A stretch of DNA of 64,000 nucleotides from Halomonas nitroreducens (GTDB lineage Bacteria > Pseudomonadota > Gammaproteobacteria > Pseudomonadales > Halomonadaceae), in contig NZ_RXNS01000009.1 of the NCBI RefSeq assembly GCF_003966155.1, positions 1-64,000 on the forward strand, in the 5' to 3' direction. Positions 42,679 to 50,903 of the stretch are shown here, in pieces (position 1 is the first letter of the stretch; every line of letters starts with the position of its first letter). The notes beneath the pieces were generated by a model, which was given only the letters and a program-made list of their open reading frames with translations, did not search any database and was not told the DNA's origin. A program made the translations under genes and the position numbers.

Positions 42679-45600
42679 CGTCTGGTTCGTCCTTGTGGGT
42701 CGTCTCGTCGGCCCAATAGGGCCGGTCGACGCGGGTGAAATCGGGCACGCTGCGCGCTCCGGCCGGGATATCGCTGGGATCCTTAAGAGGCGCCGGAGCC
42801 GGCAATACCCGTGGCAGATAGGGCACGCCACGAGACCATTGCACTCGCACCGCCCAGGCATGGCGGGTTCGCGTCTTGCGTCCTCCGGTGCCGCGGACCA
42901 CTTCGTCCGGGGTGTACACGTAATACTCGACGCCATGCGCGGTGTCGCGCTGGAAGAGGGGCTGGCTATCCCTGTCATCGGGCTCCATCTCCCCCGACGA
43001 CCAACCGATCTGGTAATCCTTTCTATAGCGTGCGCTATCGACTGCCTGCTGTCTGCGGAGGTGCGAACGGATCTCCCAGCCGGCAGCGAGGCCGGCCAGG
43101 TTGCTCTCGATCGTGATGCGGGTATTGGCCGTGAGAGAGCGGGCCTCCTGGTTGAGGGCGAAGGCGAGCGGATCGCTGCCGAGAAGCCGGTCGAGGGTTG
43201 AGGAGGGTCGCGGCGTCGCCTCGGGGATCAGCCCGATGCCTGGCGGCGTGCGCTCGGCCAGGGCCTCGACGGCGATGGGCGAAGTGCGCTCGATGCGGAT
43301 GCGGATACCGGCGAACAGGCTGACCAGGCGATCGTAGGCCTCGCGCGGCTGCTGCAGCCAGGAGGCGCGATGCCCATGGGTGCCGAAGGGGCCCATGCGC
43401 AGCCACTCCTCGATTTCATCGTCCATCAGCCACATGGCGACCAGCGCCCCGGCGATCGACAGCCCGAGGGCGATCCAGCCCACCGGGCCCAGGCCCAGCC
43501 ATAGCGCGCTGGTGCTGAGCAGGCCGGACCCCGCCACCACCAGGGTGCCGGCGGCGGCCACGCCCAGGGAGACGCCCGCCCCCCAGTTGCCGTTGCGCAT
43601 GCTCGTGATGGCGTCCCAGGCGAATAGCGCGGCAGTCACTGCGCCGGCCAACGCGCCGCCGAGGGTAATCACGGTGATATAAGCCGGCAGGCGTGCCGCA
43701 AGACTGGGAAATACCTTTCCGATGACGCGCCCCCAGGATACCCGGCGGCTGATGGCCTTGGCGCGCACCCGCGTCAACTGCTGATGCCGCTCGCCGAAGA
43801 ACTCCAGGGCCTTTGTAGAAGCAACAGCTAAATCAAGAGATGCACTGATGAAACCAGTCAAGTTCCTGGCTGAACTAGCATCTTGGAGACGAGCACTCTC
43901 CTGTTTAAGGTTAAAGAACTCGATCACTGTGATGATATAGGGCAGGCGCACCGCATCGGCGTTGCGTGCCAGGCTGTACTGGCGTCGGGCGCGGCGGCTC
44001 ATCGCCGCGGCCTCGGAGTCGGGCTCCACTACCAGTACCTCCAGGGCCTGATCCCCGGCGGCATGGGTCAGGTTGTCGGCCACTTCGGCGGTGAGCTTCC
44101 GGCCGGTCGCATCGCGCACGGCGCTCCTCAGCCGATCCGAGGCGCGGCTCAAGTCGCCCTGCAGGTTCTGGCGATCGGCCGGCGTCAGGCCGTTGACCAG
44201 GCCGTCCTGCGAGTCGGCGACGCCGAGGATCACCTTGCCGATCGCCTCGGTGGGCGGCACGCTCTGCATGCTCGTCAGCAGGTCCGGCAGGCCGGCCCGG
44301 GCGAGCCGTGCCACCGAAGGGAAAATCGTGGCGACCGATACCTCCGAGCCGGCATCCTTCAGCATCAGCATGGCGTGCTCGGCCATCTTGCCGAGCACGT
44401 GGCTGACCGCATTCGACCAGCGCTTCAGCTCGGGCACCAGGGACAACCCTCCCCCTTCGACCAGGCCGGCCAGAAGCGCCGTATCCAGCAACTGGATATC
44501 GTCTTCTGCCGGTGGCTGCAGGTCGCCCAGGGCCGCCAGCGCACTAAGACGCACGCGCCCATCGCCGGGATTGGTCTCTTCCTCGGGCAGGGCCAGGGGC
44601 GCATTCAGCGGTGAGTCCTCATGGCGGGGAAACAGCATGCCATGCAGGGTGTAGCGACTCCCCTCCTCGAGTACATCGACGAGATAGCGCTGCGGGCGAG
44701 TCAACGCCAGGGGCGGCTCGTCATGCAGGCCATCGGCATGCGCCGAGGATTCGCGCAGCCCCTGGAGCAGGTCGGCCACCAGGGCATAGGCGCCCAGGTA
44801 GTCATGGCCCTCGAGACTCAACAGATCGGCCAGCACCGCGTGGCCCTCCTGTCCGAGAAGGTGGCCATGGAGAGCGCTTTGATAGGTGTCGAACTGGTGG
44901 CGGGCGAGTTCGCGGTGCGCGTTGCGCAGGATCCGGCTGAGCTCGCCGGTATCGCCCAGATCGGCCTCCTCGGCGAAGCGGCGCAACTCGTTGTCCTTCC
45001 CCGAGGCGTCGTGGCGGCGGAGGATCGTCCGATTGACCAGGGCGGCACACTCGTAGAACTCGTCCTTCGCGGCCAGCGTGGGCAGCTGCTGCAGATAGGC
45101 CAGGCTGGCCTGGCAACCATTCGAGGCATGACGCAGACCAAACAGCGTATCCTCAACGACCAGGCCCGGGATATGGCGCTCGCGGGCATCGGCCAGGCAA
45201 TCGTCGGCCGCACCCAGGCTTTGCTGCCAGAGATTGTCGGGCGGCTCATCGGTGTCTTCCGCACTGGATGACATGCGCTCCGTCAGCGCCTGGAGCCGAG
45301 CAACGGCCTGGAGATACGTCGGCGAACGCGTCTCGCCATGCCCCTTGCCATTCTGCAGCCCCGTCTCGGCGGCCTCTCGCGCCTGGGCTCCACCGGCATC
45401 GAAGGCTTCCAGCTCCTGGGTGAGCGTTGCATGCAGTCGGCTCAAGCCGTCACCCGCCAGGTCCTGTGTCACCGCCCATGGCTCGGCTAGCTGGAGCTCG
45501 ACCAGGGGATCGCGTAGGCGCTGAGGCGGGGCTTCGTCGAGGTCATGGAGCAGCCCCGGCAGGGTATAGTCCCTCGGGTTACCGAGGCTGATCGAGTCAC

Positions 45601-46294
45601 AGCGCCGGCCCTGCTCCTGTGGCTCGGCCACCAGGAAATCGAGCCGAGCGGCGGACCATTGCACCTCGGAGTAGGCGATACACAGCTTGCCATCGACATA
45701 GCGCTCATCCTGCATCCAGGGCAGCCAAATTTCCTCGAGCATGACGCCGACGGCAGGGCGGCGATCATCCCGGTAGCCGCCTTCCTCGTCCCGATGGGCG
45801 GCGAGGTCGATATCGCGAAACTCCAGCCGTCCCGAGTCCTGATTGGCGGCCACCTCGATCTCGCGCCACAGCGAGTCCCGATAAAAGACATACAGGTAGC
45901 CTGCACGCAGTGGCAGTGCCGTGCTCTCGCGTGAATCGAGCGACTCCCACAGCGCCATCGGCAGGACCGGCTGGATGACGTTGTATTGCAGGCGAGGACG
46001 ACGCGGCGTGCGATAGAGCCGCTCGAACAGCGGCAGGCGGATGGGCTCGCCACTCTCGCTGGCGATCTGCAGCTGGGCATCGACCGATGAATAGCCCTGC
46101 CAGTCCCATTGGTGCAGCACGCTGACCGGCTCCTGGAGCGACTCGGTTTCGGCGTCGCCGAAGGCCTCGGTGCGTTCCTCGTCGTAGCGGTCCACGATCA
46201 CGATCTCGTGCCCATCCGGGTGATCCTTGCCCATCACCTGAATAAACAGCTTCTCATCCTCGCAGGCGGGATTGCCAAGCGTGCCTCTGCTCAT
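42671..46294 (-). CDS. VasX-like T6SS membrane-targeting effector
   Basis: The 1207-residue protein has an N-terminal region with LPLRAGYLYVFYRDSLWREIEV, typical of the toxin VasX N-terminal domain/BTH_I2691-type effectors. A long helical middle (about 200-860) is followed by a hydrophobic cluster of three or four spans (about 868-960, rich in Gly and Ala), then a soluble C-terminal domain. VasX-type effectors permeabilise the inner membrane of rival cells. Its ATG overlaps the stop of the DUF4123 adaptor gene by 4 nt. An AT-rich patch at about 43805-43935 lies just before the membrane cluster. Confidence 0.82.
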   Translation of the reverse strand: MSRGTLGNPACEDEKLFIQVMGKDHPDGHEIVIVDRYDEERTEAFGDAETESLQEPVSVLHQWDWQGYSSVDAQLQIASESGEPIRLPLFERLYRTPRRPRLQYNVIQPVLPMALWESLDSRESTALPLRAGYLYVFYRDSLWREIEVAANQDSGRLEFRDIDLAAHRDEEGGYRDDRRPAVGVMLEEIWLPWMQDERYVDGKLCIAYSEVQWSAARLDFLVAEPQEQGRRCDSISLGNPRDYTLPGLLHDLDEAPPQRLRDPLVELQLAEPWAVTQDLAGDGLSRLHATLTQELEAFDAGGAQAREAAETGLQNGKGHGETRSPTYLQAVARLQALTERMSSSAEDTDEPPDNLWQQSLGAADDCLADARERHIPGLVVEDTLFGLRHASNGCQASLAYLQQLPTLAAKDEFYECAALVNRTILRRHDASGKDNELRRFAEEADLGDTGELSRILRNAHRELARHQFDTYQSALHGHLLGQEGHAVLADLLSLEGHDYLGAYALVADLLQGLRESSAHADGLHDEPPLALTRPQRYLVDVLEEGSRYTLHGMLFPRHEDSPLNAPLALPEEETNPGDGRVRLSALAALGDLQPPAEDDIQLLDTALLAGLVEGGGLSLVPELKRWSNAVSHVLGKMAEHAMLMLKDAGSEVSVATIFPSVARLARAGLPDLLTSMQSVPPTEAIGKVILGVADSQDGLVNGLTPADRQNLQGDLSRASDRLRSAVRDATGRKLTAEVADNLTHAAGDQALEVLVVEPDSEAAAMSRRARRQYSLARNADAVRLPYIITVIEFFNLKQESARLQDASSARNLTGFISASLDLAVASTKALEFFGERHQQLTRVRAKAISRRVSWGRVIGKVFPSLAARLPAYITVITLGGALAGAVTAALFAWDAITSMRNGNWGAGVSLGVAAAGTLVVAGSGLLSTSALWLGLGPVGWIALGLSIAGALVAMWLMDDEIEEWLRMGPFGTHGHRASWLQQPREAYDRLVSLFAGIRIRIERTSPIAVEALAERTPPGIGLIPEATPRPSSTLDRLLGSDPLAFALNQEARSLTANTRITIESNLAGLAAGWEIRSHLRRQQAVDSARYRKDYQIGWSSGEMEPDDRDSQPLFQRDTAHGVEYYVYTPDEVVRGTGGRKTRTRHAWAVRVQWSRGVPYLPRVLPAPAPLKDPSDIPAGARSVPDFTRVDRPYWADETTHKDEPDDG

Positions 46295-47169
46295 GCCCAC
46301 ACCTTCCCTGTGTTCGTGTCATCCGGTTCGTGACCAATATGCCGGCGCAACGCGGATAGCCGCTCTTCGACCGGCCTCGCCATCATTCCCTCGGGTAGGC
46401 CGGCTCGAAAATGAACGAAGCGCAGCTTCAGATAGTCGCCCCACTCTGTTGGGGGAATCGTCAGTCTTTGTGCCTCCTCGAGCACTTCGACGAAACGCGC
46501 GGCGTGCTCTGCCGAGCCTGCTTCGAGCCCGGCTCGCGTCTCCAACTCCACCCAAAGGGGGTAGTCGGCGACGAAGGTCTCCAGCGCTGCCTCTTCCGAG
46601 CGGGTGAGAGCGATCTCCTCCCGAGCGACACCATCATGAGCACCGACCTCCTGGCGAGCCTGCGTGCAGGCATGCCAGACGGCACCTGACTCGGCTCGCT
46701 GGGCGAAGGTGCCACCATACCAGTAGATCCCTTCGAGAGGGCCTAGCCAGCGTGCCACCGAAGATTCAGCACCGAGGAGGACCGCCATGATCCAGGGGTC
46801 GTAGAAACGCAGAAGCGCCCGCCGACGACCATAGAAGGTCACCTCGAGCAGCCTGCGCAGATGCGCCATGACGCTGGCCGAGGACTCCCGGCTGGTCACC
46901 ATGATCCCCCGCAAGGGCGGCTCGGAGCCCCCGTCGACAAAGGCCTGCCACAGCGAACTCGAAGCGGAGATCCGAACTACCAGCGGGCTCTTTTCCGGCA
47001 ACTCGGCATAGCGCGTGCCGTAAAAGAGCCAGTGCAGGTCGGGCGCCTCATCGAGTTCGTAGACCCGCTGTAGAGTCCGTTCTTCCTGCTCGATCACCAG
47101 CCAGGTGACCAGCCTCGCCTCGCGGGGCAACAGGTCCTCCAGGGTGTGGGCATGGTCATGTTGGCTCAT
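46291..47169 (-). CDS. DUF4123 T6SS effector adaptor
   Basis: The 292-residue protein has the DUF4123 layout: an N-terminal half with [50 protein letters not shown] and a helical C-terminal half with [18 protein letters not shown]. Such chaperones load a cognate effector onto the VgrG tip. It overlaps vgrG and the effector gene by 4 nt on each side, the classic vgrG-adaptor-effector order. Confidence 0.9.
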   Translation of the reverse strand: MSQHDHAHTLEDLLPREARLVTWLVIEQEERTLQRVYELDEAPDLHWLFYGTRYAELPEKSPLVVRISASSSLWQAFVDGGSEPPLRGIMVTSRESSASVMAHLRRLLEVTFYGRRRALLRFYDPWIMAVLLGAESSVARWLGPLEGIYWYGGTFAQRAESGAVWHACTQARQEVGAHDGVAREEIALTRSEEAALETFVADYPLWVELETRAGLEAGSAEHAARFVEVLEEAQRLTIPPTEWGDYLKLRFVHFRAGLPEGMMARPVEERLSALRRHIGHEPDDTNTGKVWA

Positions 47170-49313
47170 CCGGCCTTGCCTCTCGCCGCGCAGGGACACT
47201 CGTCACCCAGCGGGCAAGGACCTCCGCTGGCCGGCTTCTGACAGGGCTCCACCAGCGGCGCGTGTGCCACCATGGCCTGATCGAGCCGGTGGCCGAAGAT
47301 TGGCCCCAGCGTCACGTCCTCGCTCGTTTCCGGCTCGGCATGCCCGGGCCGCAGCGGTGCCTGGGCGCCCTGCCCGGTGCCGCTGCCGGGGCTGCCGCCG
47401 GCGTTCACCTTCACGCTGGGGCCGCTGATGGTGATACCGCCGCCGTCGACCTTGAGGAAGCTGCCGCCGGCCTTGAGGGTCAGCTCGCTGCCGGCCTCCA
47501 TCACCACCTTCTGGCCGGCCTTGATGTGCAGTTCGCGGCCGCTCTCGGTGAGCCAGGCCTGGCCGGCGCTGAGGTGCAGGCTGCCGTCGATGGTCAGGTG
47601 CTGGGCGCCGTCGCTCTTCTCGCGCCGCTCGCCGTGCACGCTGTGATGATCATCGCGGTCGAGTTCCTCGATGTGGTCGCGCTTGACCGTCAGATGGCTG
47701 TCGCGACGGATCTCCTCGGTGCGGTCGTTCTCGGTGAGCAGCTCCAGGTCGCGCTCGGCGTGCAGCCAGATCTGTTCCTGGTCGTGCTGGTCCTCGAAGC
47801 GCAGCTCGTTGAAGCCCTCGCCCTGGTGAGTCTGGGTGCGGATCACGGTGCGCGTCTTGTGCTCGGGCAGCGGATACGGCGGCGTATTCACGGCGTGATA
47901 GGTGCGCCCGGTGATCAGCGGCTGGTCCGGGTCGCCCTCCAGGAAGGAGACGATCACCTCGTGGCCGATGCGCGGGATCGCCAGCATGCCGTAGCCGCCG
48001 CCGGCCCAGCCCTGGCTGACGCGCAGCCAGGCGCTCGCGGTTTCATTGGGCGCCGCGTAGCGGTCCCAGGGGAACTGGCAGCGCACCCGGCCGTGCGCGT
48101 CGCAGTGGATCTCCTCGCCCTCGGGGCCGACCACGAAGGCCACCTGGGGGCCGTCGACCCGCGGCCTGGGCCGCGGCGCCGGGCGCCAGGCGGCGTCGTC
48201 CGGGGTCAGGCTCAGGGTGTTGTGATAGCGGGTCATGGCTTCCGAGCCTGCCCGCCCCCGCAGGCCATCACGATCCCCGGCGGTCACGCCGACGGCGTCT
48301 TCCTCGAGCGCCTGGGGCTGTTCACCCTCGTGGGCCACCTTGACGACCTGCCAGCCGCGGTTGAACGCCCCGACGTCGTGGTCGGCCAGGCTGAAGCGCG
48401 TGCCCGGGGAGAGCTCCGGCAGATCGCTCTCGCCGGCCAGGGTCAGGGCGTCGTGGCGCAGGTGCTCCAGGCGGTGACGGGTGAAGGCCTGGCCCGAGGC
48501 GTCGGCCTTGTAGCGGCCCGGGTAGTCGTAGTGCTCGTAGTCAGTGCGCTGGGCGTGGGCCTCGAGGCCTTCGCCCTGGTGGTCGTGCAGTTGGGCGTAG
48601 GCCGGCTGCTTGAAGCCGTAGTCCTTGAGCTGGGCGCGGGCCGGGCGTACCCGGGCGGTCTGGGTCAGCCGGCGCAGGTGACGCCGGGGCGCGCTGCCGC
48701 CGGCGCGATGATGGTAGGGCCGCTCGCCGAGCCCGGTGAGTACCTGGGGGGCGTCGGCGAACACCAGCCGGTGGGCGCCGAGGTCGGCGTCCTCGAACTC
48801 GTGGAAGTAGAACAGCCCCTCCTCGGCGGCCAGGCGCTCGATGAATTCAAGGTCGGTCTCGCGGTACTGCACGCAGTACTCGCGCTCGGCGGGCTCGCGG
48901 GTCACCGCGAAGGCCACATCGGTGAGGCCGCGCTCCTCGCACAGGGTGTTGATGATGGTCAGTGGCGAGACGCGCTGGAAGATGCGCGAATTCTGGCGCA
49001 GCGAGAGGCGCCACAGCGAGGGGCGGATGATCGCCTCGTAGTGGCTGCGGCGATGGCCGCGATCGCCGCGGGCGAACTCGGCCACGATGCCGTGGACCCG
49101 CCGCTGGGCCACGCCGTCCTGCCACACGGTGAGGCTCGCCGGGCGGTCGAGCAGCGCCTCCGGCGAGAGGTCGCCGGCGCGGCTGGCGAAGCGCACCCGC
49201 AGGTGGAAGGGCGCCGAGAGCGCCTCCTCATGGGTAAAGTCGATCACCGCCAGCTCGGCCTCGCCGGCCCCGGCGAGGCTCAGGGTGAACTGCAGTCCAT
49301 TGGCCTGGGTCAT
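47166..49313 (-). CDS. vgrG: T6SS tip protein VgrG (TssI)
   Basis: The 715-residue protein has the gp27-like region (about 1-380), with [33 protein letters not shown] gp5-like OB domain follows ([55 protein letters not shown]). The beta-prism tail runs to about 650. A Cys-rich end ([19 protein letters not shown]) lies beyond the usual core and may bind metal or the adaptor. Translationally coupled to the DUF4123 gene. Confidence 0.95.
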   Translation of the reverse strand: MTQANGLQFTLSLAGAGEAELAVIDFTHEEALSAPFHLRVRFASRAGDLSPEALLDRPASLTVWQDGVAQRRVHGIVAEFARGDRGHRRSHYEAIIRPSLWRLSLRQNSRIFQRVSPLTIINTLCEERGLTDVAFAVTREPAEREYCVQYRETDLEFIERLAAEEGLFYFHEFEDADLGAHRLVFADAPQVLTGLGERPYHHRAGGSAPRRHLRRLTQTARVRPARAQLKDYGFKQPAYAQLHDHQGEGLEAHAQRTDYEHYDYPGRYKADASGQAFTRHRLEHLRHDALTLAGESDLPELSPGTRFSLADHDVGAFNRGWQVVKVAHEGEQPQALEEDAVGVTAGDRDGLRGRAGSEAMTRYHNTLSLTPDDAAWRPAPRPRPRVDGPQVAFVVGPEGEEIHCDAHGRVRCQFPWDRYAAPNETASAWLRVSQGWAGGGYGMLAIPRIGHEVIVSFLEGDPDQPLITGRTYHAVNTPPYPLPEHKTRTVIRTQTHQGEGFNELRFEDQHDQEQIWLHAERDLELLTENDRTEEIRRDSHLTVKRDHIEELDRDDHHSVHGERREKSDGAQHLTIDGSLHLSAGQAWLTESGRELHIKAGQKVVMEAGSELTLKAGGSFLKVDGGGITISGPSVKVNAGGSPGSGTGQGAQAPLRPGHAEPETSEDVTLGPIFGHRLDQAMVAHAPLVEPCQKPASGGPCPLGDECPCAARGKAG

Positions 49314-49423
49314 GGCATCCCTCCTGGAGGCCGTATCCGTTCCGTGGTCCGCCAGCGCCCGACGGCCAACGGCATCGGTAGGTTACGCGCGCGCGTCGCC
49401 GAGGCAAGGCGTCGTCGGCATGC

Positions 49424-49439
49424 GTAAGCGATCGCTTAC
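49424..49439. repeat. Perfect 16-bp palindrome upstream of vgrG
   Basis: GTAAGCGATCGCTTAC lies 111 bp upstream of the vgrG start. It could be an operator or simply the base of a cruciform. Only one copy is seen. Confidence 0.5.
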
Positions 49440-49468
49440 AAGACAGATGGGCAAACGCTGACGCATGC

Positions 49469-49537
49469 CGCCGCCAGGGCCGGAGCCCTGGCGGCGAGAA
49501 CGGTGCCCGCCGGCGCGAGCATTGGTGCGGGCACCGT
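49469..49537 (-). terminator. Two consecutive hairpins after hcp
   Basis: The first has 12-bp arms (CGCCGCCAGGGC at 49469 and its complement at 49485). The second has 11-bp arms (49500-49510 and 49527-49537). Together they occupy the hcp-vgrG gap. No T-run is present. They could stabilise the hcp message or reduce read-through, giving much more Hcp than VgrG. Confidence 0.6.
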
Positions 49538-49551
49538 CGGTGACCCGGGCC

Positions 49552-50070
49552 TCAGGCCTCGATGGGGGCGCGCCAGTCGTCGGAGCCGGAGGTGCCGGCG
49601 ACGGTGTGCTCCCAGTCGATCTTGCGGTAGGCCAGGGAGACATCCATCAGCTGGGTGAACTCGGACTTGTTGATGTCCTGGGCGTGGGGCATGCGCAGGT
49701 TGATGTCGACGATGGTGGCGTCGGTCAGGGTGGTGGTGAAGAAGTGCTCCTGCTTGCCCTCCACGGAGGTGCGGTACCACTTCAGCTCGACGTTGGGCAG
49801 CATCTCGCCAGAGGCCAGGGCGTTGTACATCAGCGGCACGGCCTTGTTCAGGGCCACGGTGAAGATGAACGGCTTGTGGGCGCGCTGGCCGGAAGGCTGG
49901 CCGGACTGCGGGTCGGTGGGCACGGTGACGATGTGCTTGAATTCCTGCACCAGCATCTGGTCCTCGTGGCCCTCGACGTAGATGTTGCCGACGGATTCGG
50001 GAGTGAAGGCACCGGCGGTGATGTTGCCCTGGGTCTGGCCTTCGATGCTGATATAGCACGGGGTAGGCAT
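49552..50070 (-). CDS. hcp: T6SS tube protein Hcp (TssD)
   Basis: The 172-residue Hcp1-family protein starts MPTPCYISIEGQTQGNITAGAF. It contains VEGHEDQMLVQEFKHIVTVPTDPQSGQPSGQR and the conserved HKPFIFTVALNKAVP. Hexameric Hcp rings make the inner tube. It is the promoter-proximal gene of the island. AGGAG lies 7 nt upstream of the ATG at 50070. Confidence 0.95.
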   Translation of the reverse strand: MPTPCYISIEGQTQGNITAGAFTPESVGNIYVEGHEDQMLVQEFKHIVTVPTDPQSGQPSGQRAHKPFIFTVALNKAVPLMYNALASGEMLPNVELKWYRTSVEGKQEHFFTTTLTDATIVDINLRMPHAQDINKSEFTQLMDVSLAYRKIDWEHTVAGTSGSDDWRAPIEA

Positions 50071-50121
50071 GTGTCTGCTCCTTGACGATGAATGACGATG
50101 TCCGATGGACACCCCTGAGAG

Positions 50122-50138
50122 AGCAGGCGGCATGCCAA
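50122..50138 (-). promoter_or_regulatory. Sigma-54-like promoter upstream of hcp
   Basis: On the minus strand TTGGCATGCCGCCTGCT matches the RpoN consensus TGGCACG-N4-TTGCW at most positions, with the essential GG and GC dinucleotides spaced correctly. The predicted start lies about 42 nt before the hcp ATG. An imperfect dyad (TTCAT-N6-ATGAA at 50159-50174) upstream could be an activator site. RpoN control of hcp is known in Vibrio and Pseudomonas. Confidence 0.62.
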
Positions 50139-50220
50139 CCACGTATTAATGCTTTTACTTCATGCGTTTATGAAATTTCGGGGAGAAGTGGCGAAGTTTG
50201 ATTAGGCAAGAGATTGCCCT

Positions 50221-50265
50221 CGGGCGGGCAAGGGGTTGCCGCCCGGGCAAGCCCTTGCCCGCCCG
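50221..50265. repeat. REP-like GC-rich inverted repeat
   Basis: CGGGCGGGCAAGGG at 50221-50234 and its exact complement at 50252-50265 form a 14-bp stem with a 17-nt loop. Further GGGCAAGG-like repeats lie beside it. It sits between hcp and the VOC gene and lacks a T-run. Confidence 0.6.
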
Positions 50266-50307
50266 GGCAGGGGCAAGGTGACTGACGGCAGGCCCGCGCG
50301 GCGCGTC

Positions 50308-50727
50308 TCAGTAGTTGGGCCAGACGCCGGGGGTGGCCAGTTCCAGGAGGTGGCCGTCCGGGTCCCGGAAATAGAGGCTTTCCCCGCCCCGCGGCCAGTG
50401 GGTGCGGCCCTCGATCTCGACGCCGTGGTCGGCCAGCTGGGCCTCCCAGGCTGATAGCTGTTGGGCGGCGATGGCGAAGGCCATGTGCACGCGTCCCTGG
50501 CCGTCGTGGGGGGGAATGGTGCCCATGTCGTCCGGCAGGACCACGGTCTCCAGGGTCTCGCCACGCAGGAACACCAGCAGCACCGAGCCGGCACCGGCAT
50601 CGTAGGCGGTGAAGCGATGATCCGCGGTGAAGGGGGTGAGTCCCATCACGCCCTCGAAGAAGACGCGGGCCCGGGGCATGTCCTCCACGTAGAGAGCCGT
50701 TTCCAGCACGCCGTTGAGCTCGGGCAT
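50308..50727 (-). CDS. VOC-family (glyoxalase/bleomycin-resistance-like) protein
   Basis: The 139-residue protein shows two beta-alpha-beta-beta-beta modules: LNGVLETALYVEDMPRARVFFEGVMGLTPF, then VHMAFAIAAQQLSAWEAQLADHGVEI and GESLYFRDPDGHLLELATPG. His and Glu residues in the second motif could bind a divalent metal. The substrate cannot be predicted. Confidence 0.85.
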   Translation of the reverse strand: MPELNGVLETALYVEDMPRARVFFEGVMGLTPFTADHRFTAYDAGAGSVLLVFLRGETLETVVLPDDMGTIPPHDGQGRVHMAFAIAAQQLSAWEAQLADHGVEIEGRTHWPRGGESLYFRDPDGHLLELATPGVWPNY

Positions 50728-50828
50728 GTCGCGTCCTCCGTATCCGCTGTCGTGCCTTCAGCCTAGCAGCCGCGGTCCGGCCTCAGGCCACTGCCGGGGC
50801 CCTGGGCCGGCCCCACTGGCGGCCACCC

Positions 50829-50903
50829 CTAGGCGGGCCCCCAGAACCACCAGGCGATCAGGGCGATCAGGGCGAGGCCGGCGAGATTGACGATCCAGCT
50901 CAT
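50829..50903 (-). CDS. 24-residue membrane peptide coupled to copA
   Basis: An ATG at 50903 overlaps the copA stop (ATGA). AGGAG lies 7 nt upstream inside copA. The peptide is one hydrophobic helix ([20 protein letters not shown]). It resembles, from memory, the membrane anchor of cupredoxin-like proteins often encoded after copper ATPases, but stops before any cupredoxin domain. It may be a functional micropeptide or a truncation remnant. Confidence 0.5.
   Translation of the reverse strand: MSWIVNLAGLALIALIAWWFWGPA

Noticed and set aside
42671..46294. Rhs or nuclease-type effector
   Set aside because: No YD repeats, PAAR domain or nuclease motif is seen. The N-terminal motif and membrane cluster fit VasX-like toxins.
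47262..49427. 721-codon open frame on the plus strand
   Set aside because: It is antisense to vgrG, has no ribosome-binding site and shows low-complexity composition.
50221..50265. Rho-independent terminator after the VOC gene
   Set aside because: The stem is strong but no T-run follows on either strand, so it is listed as a repeat.
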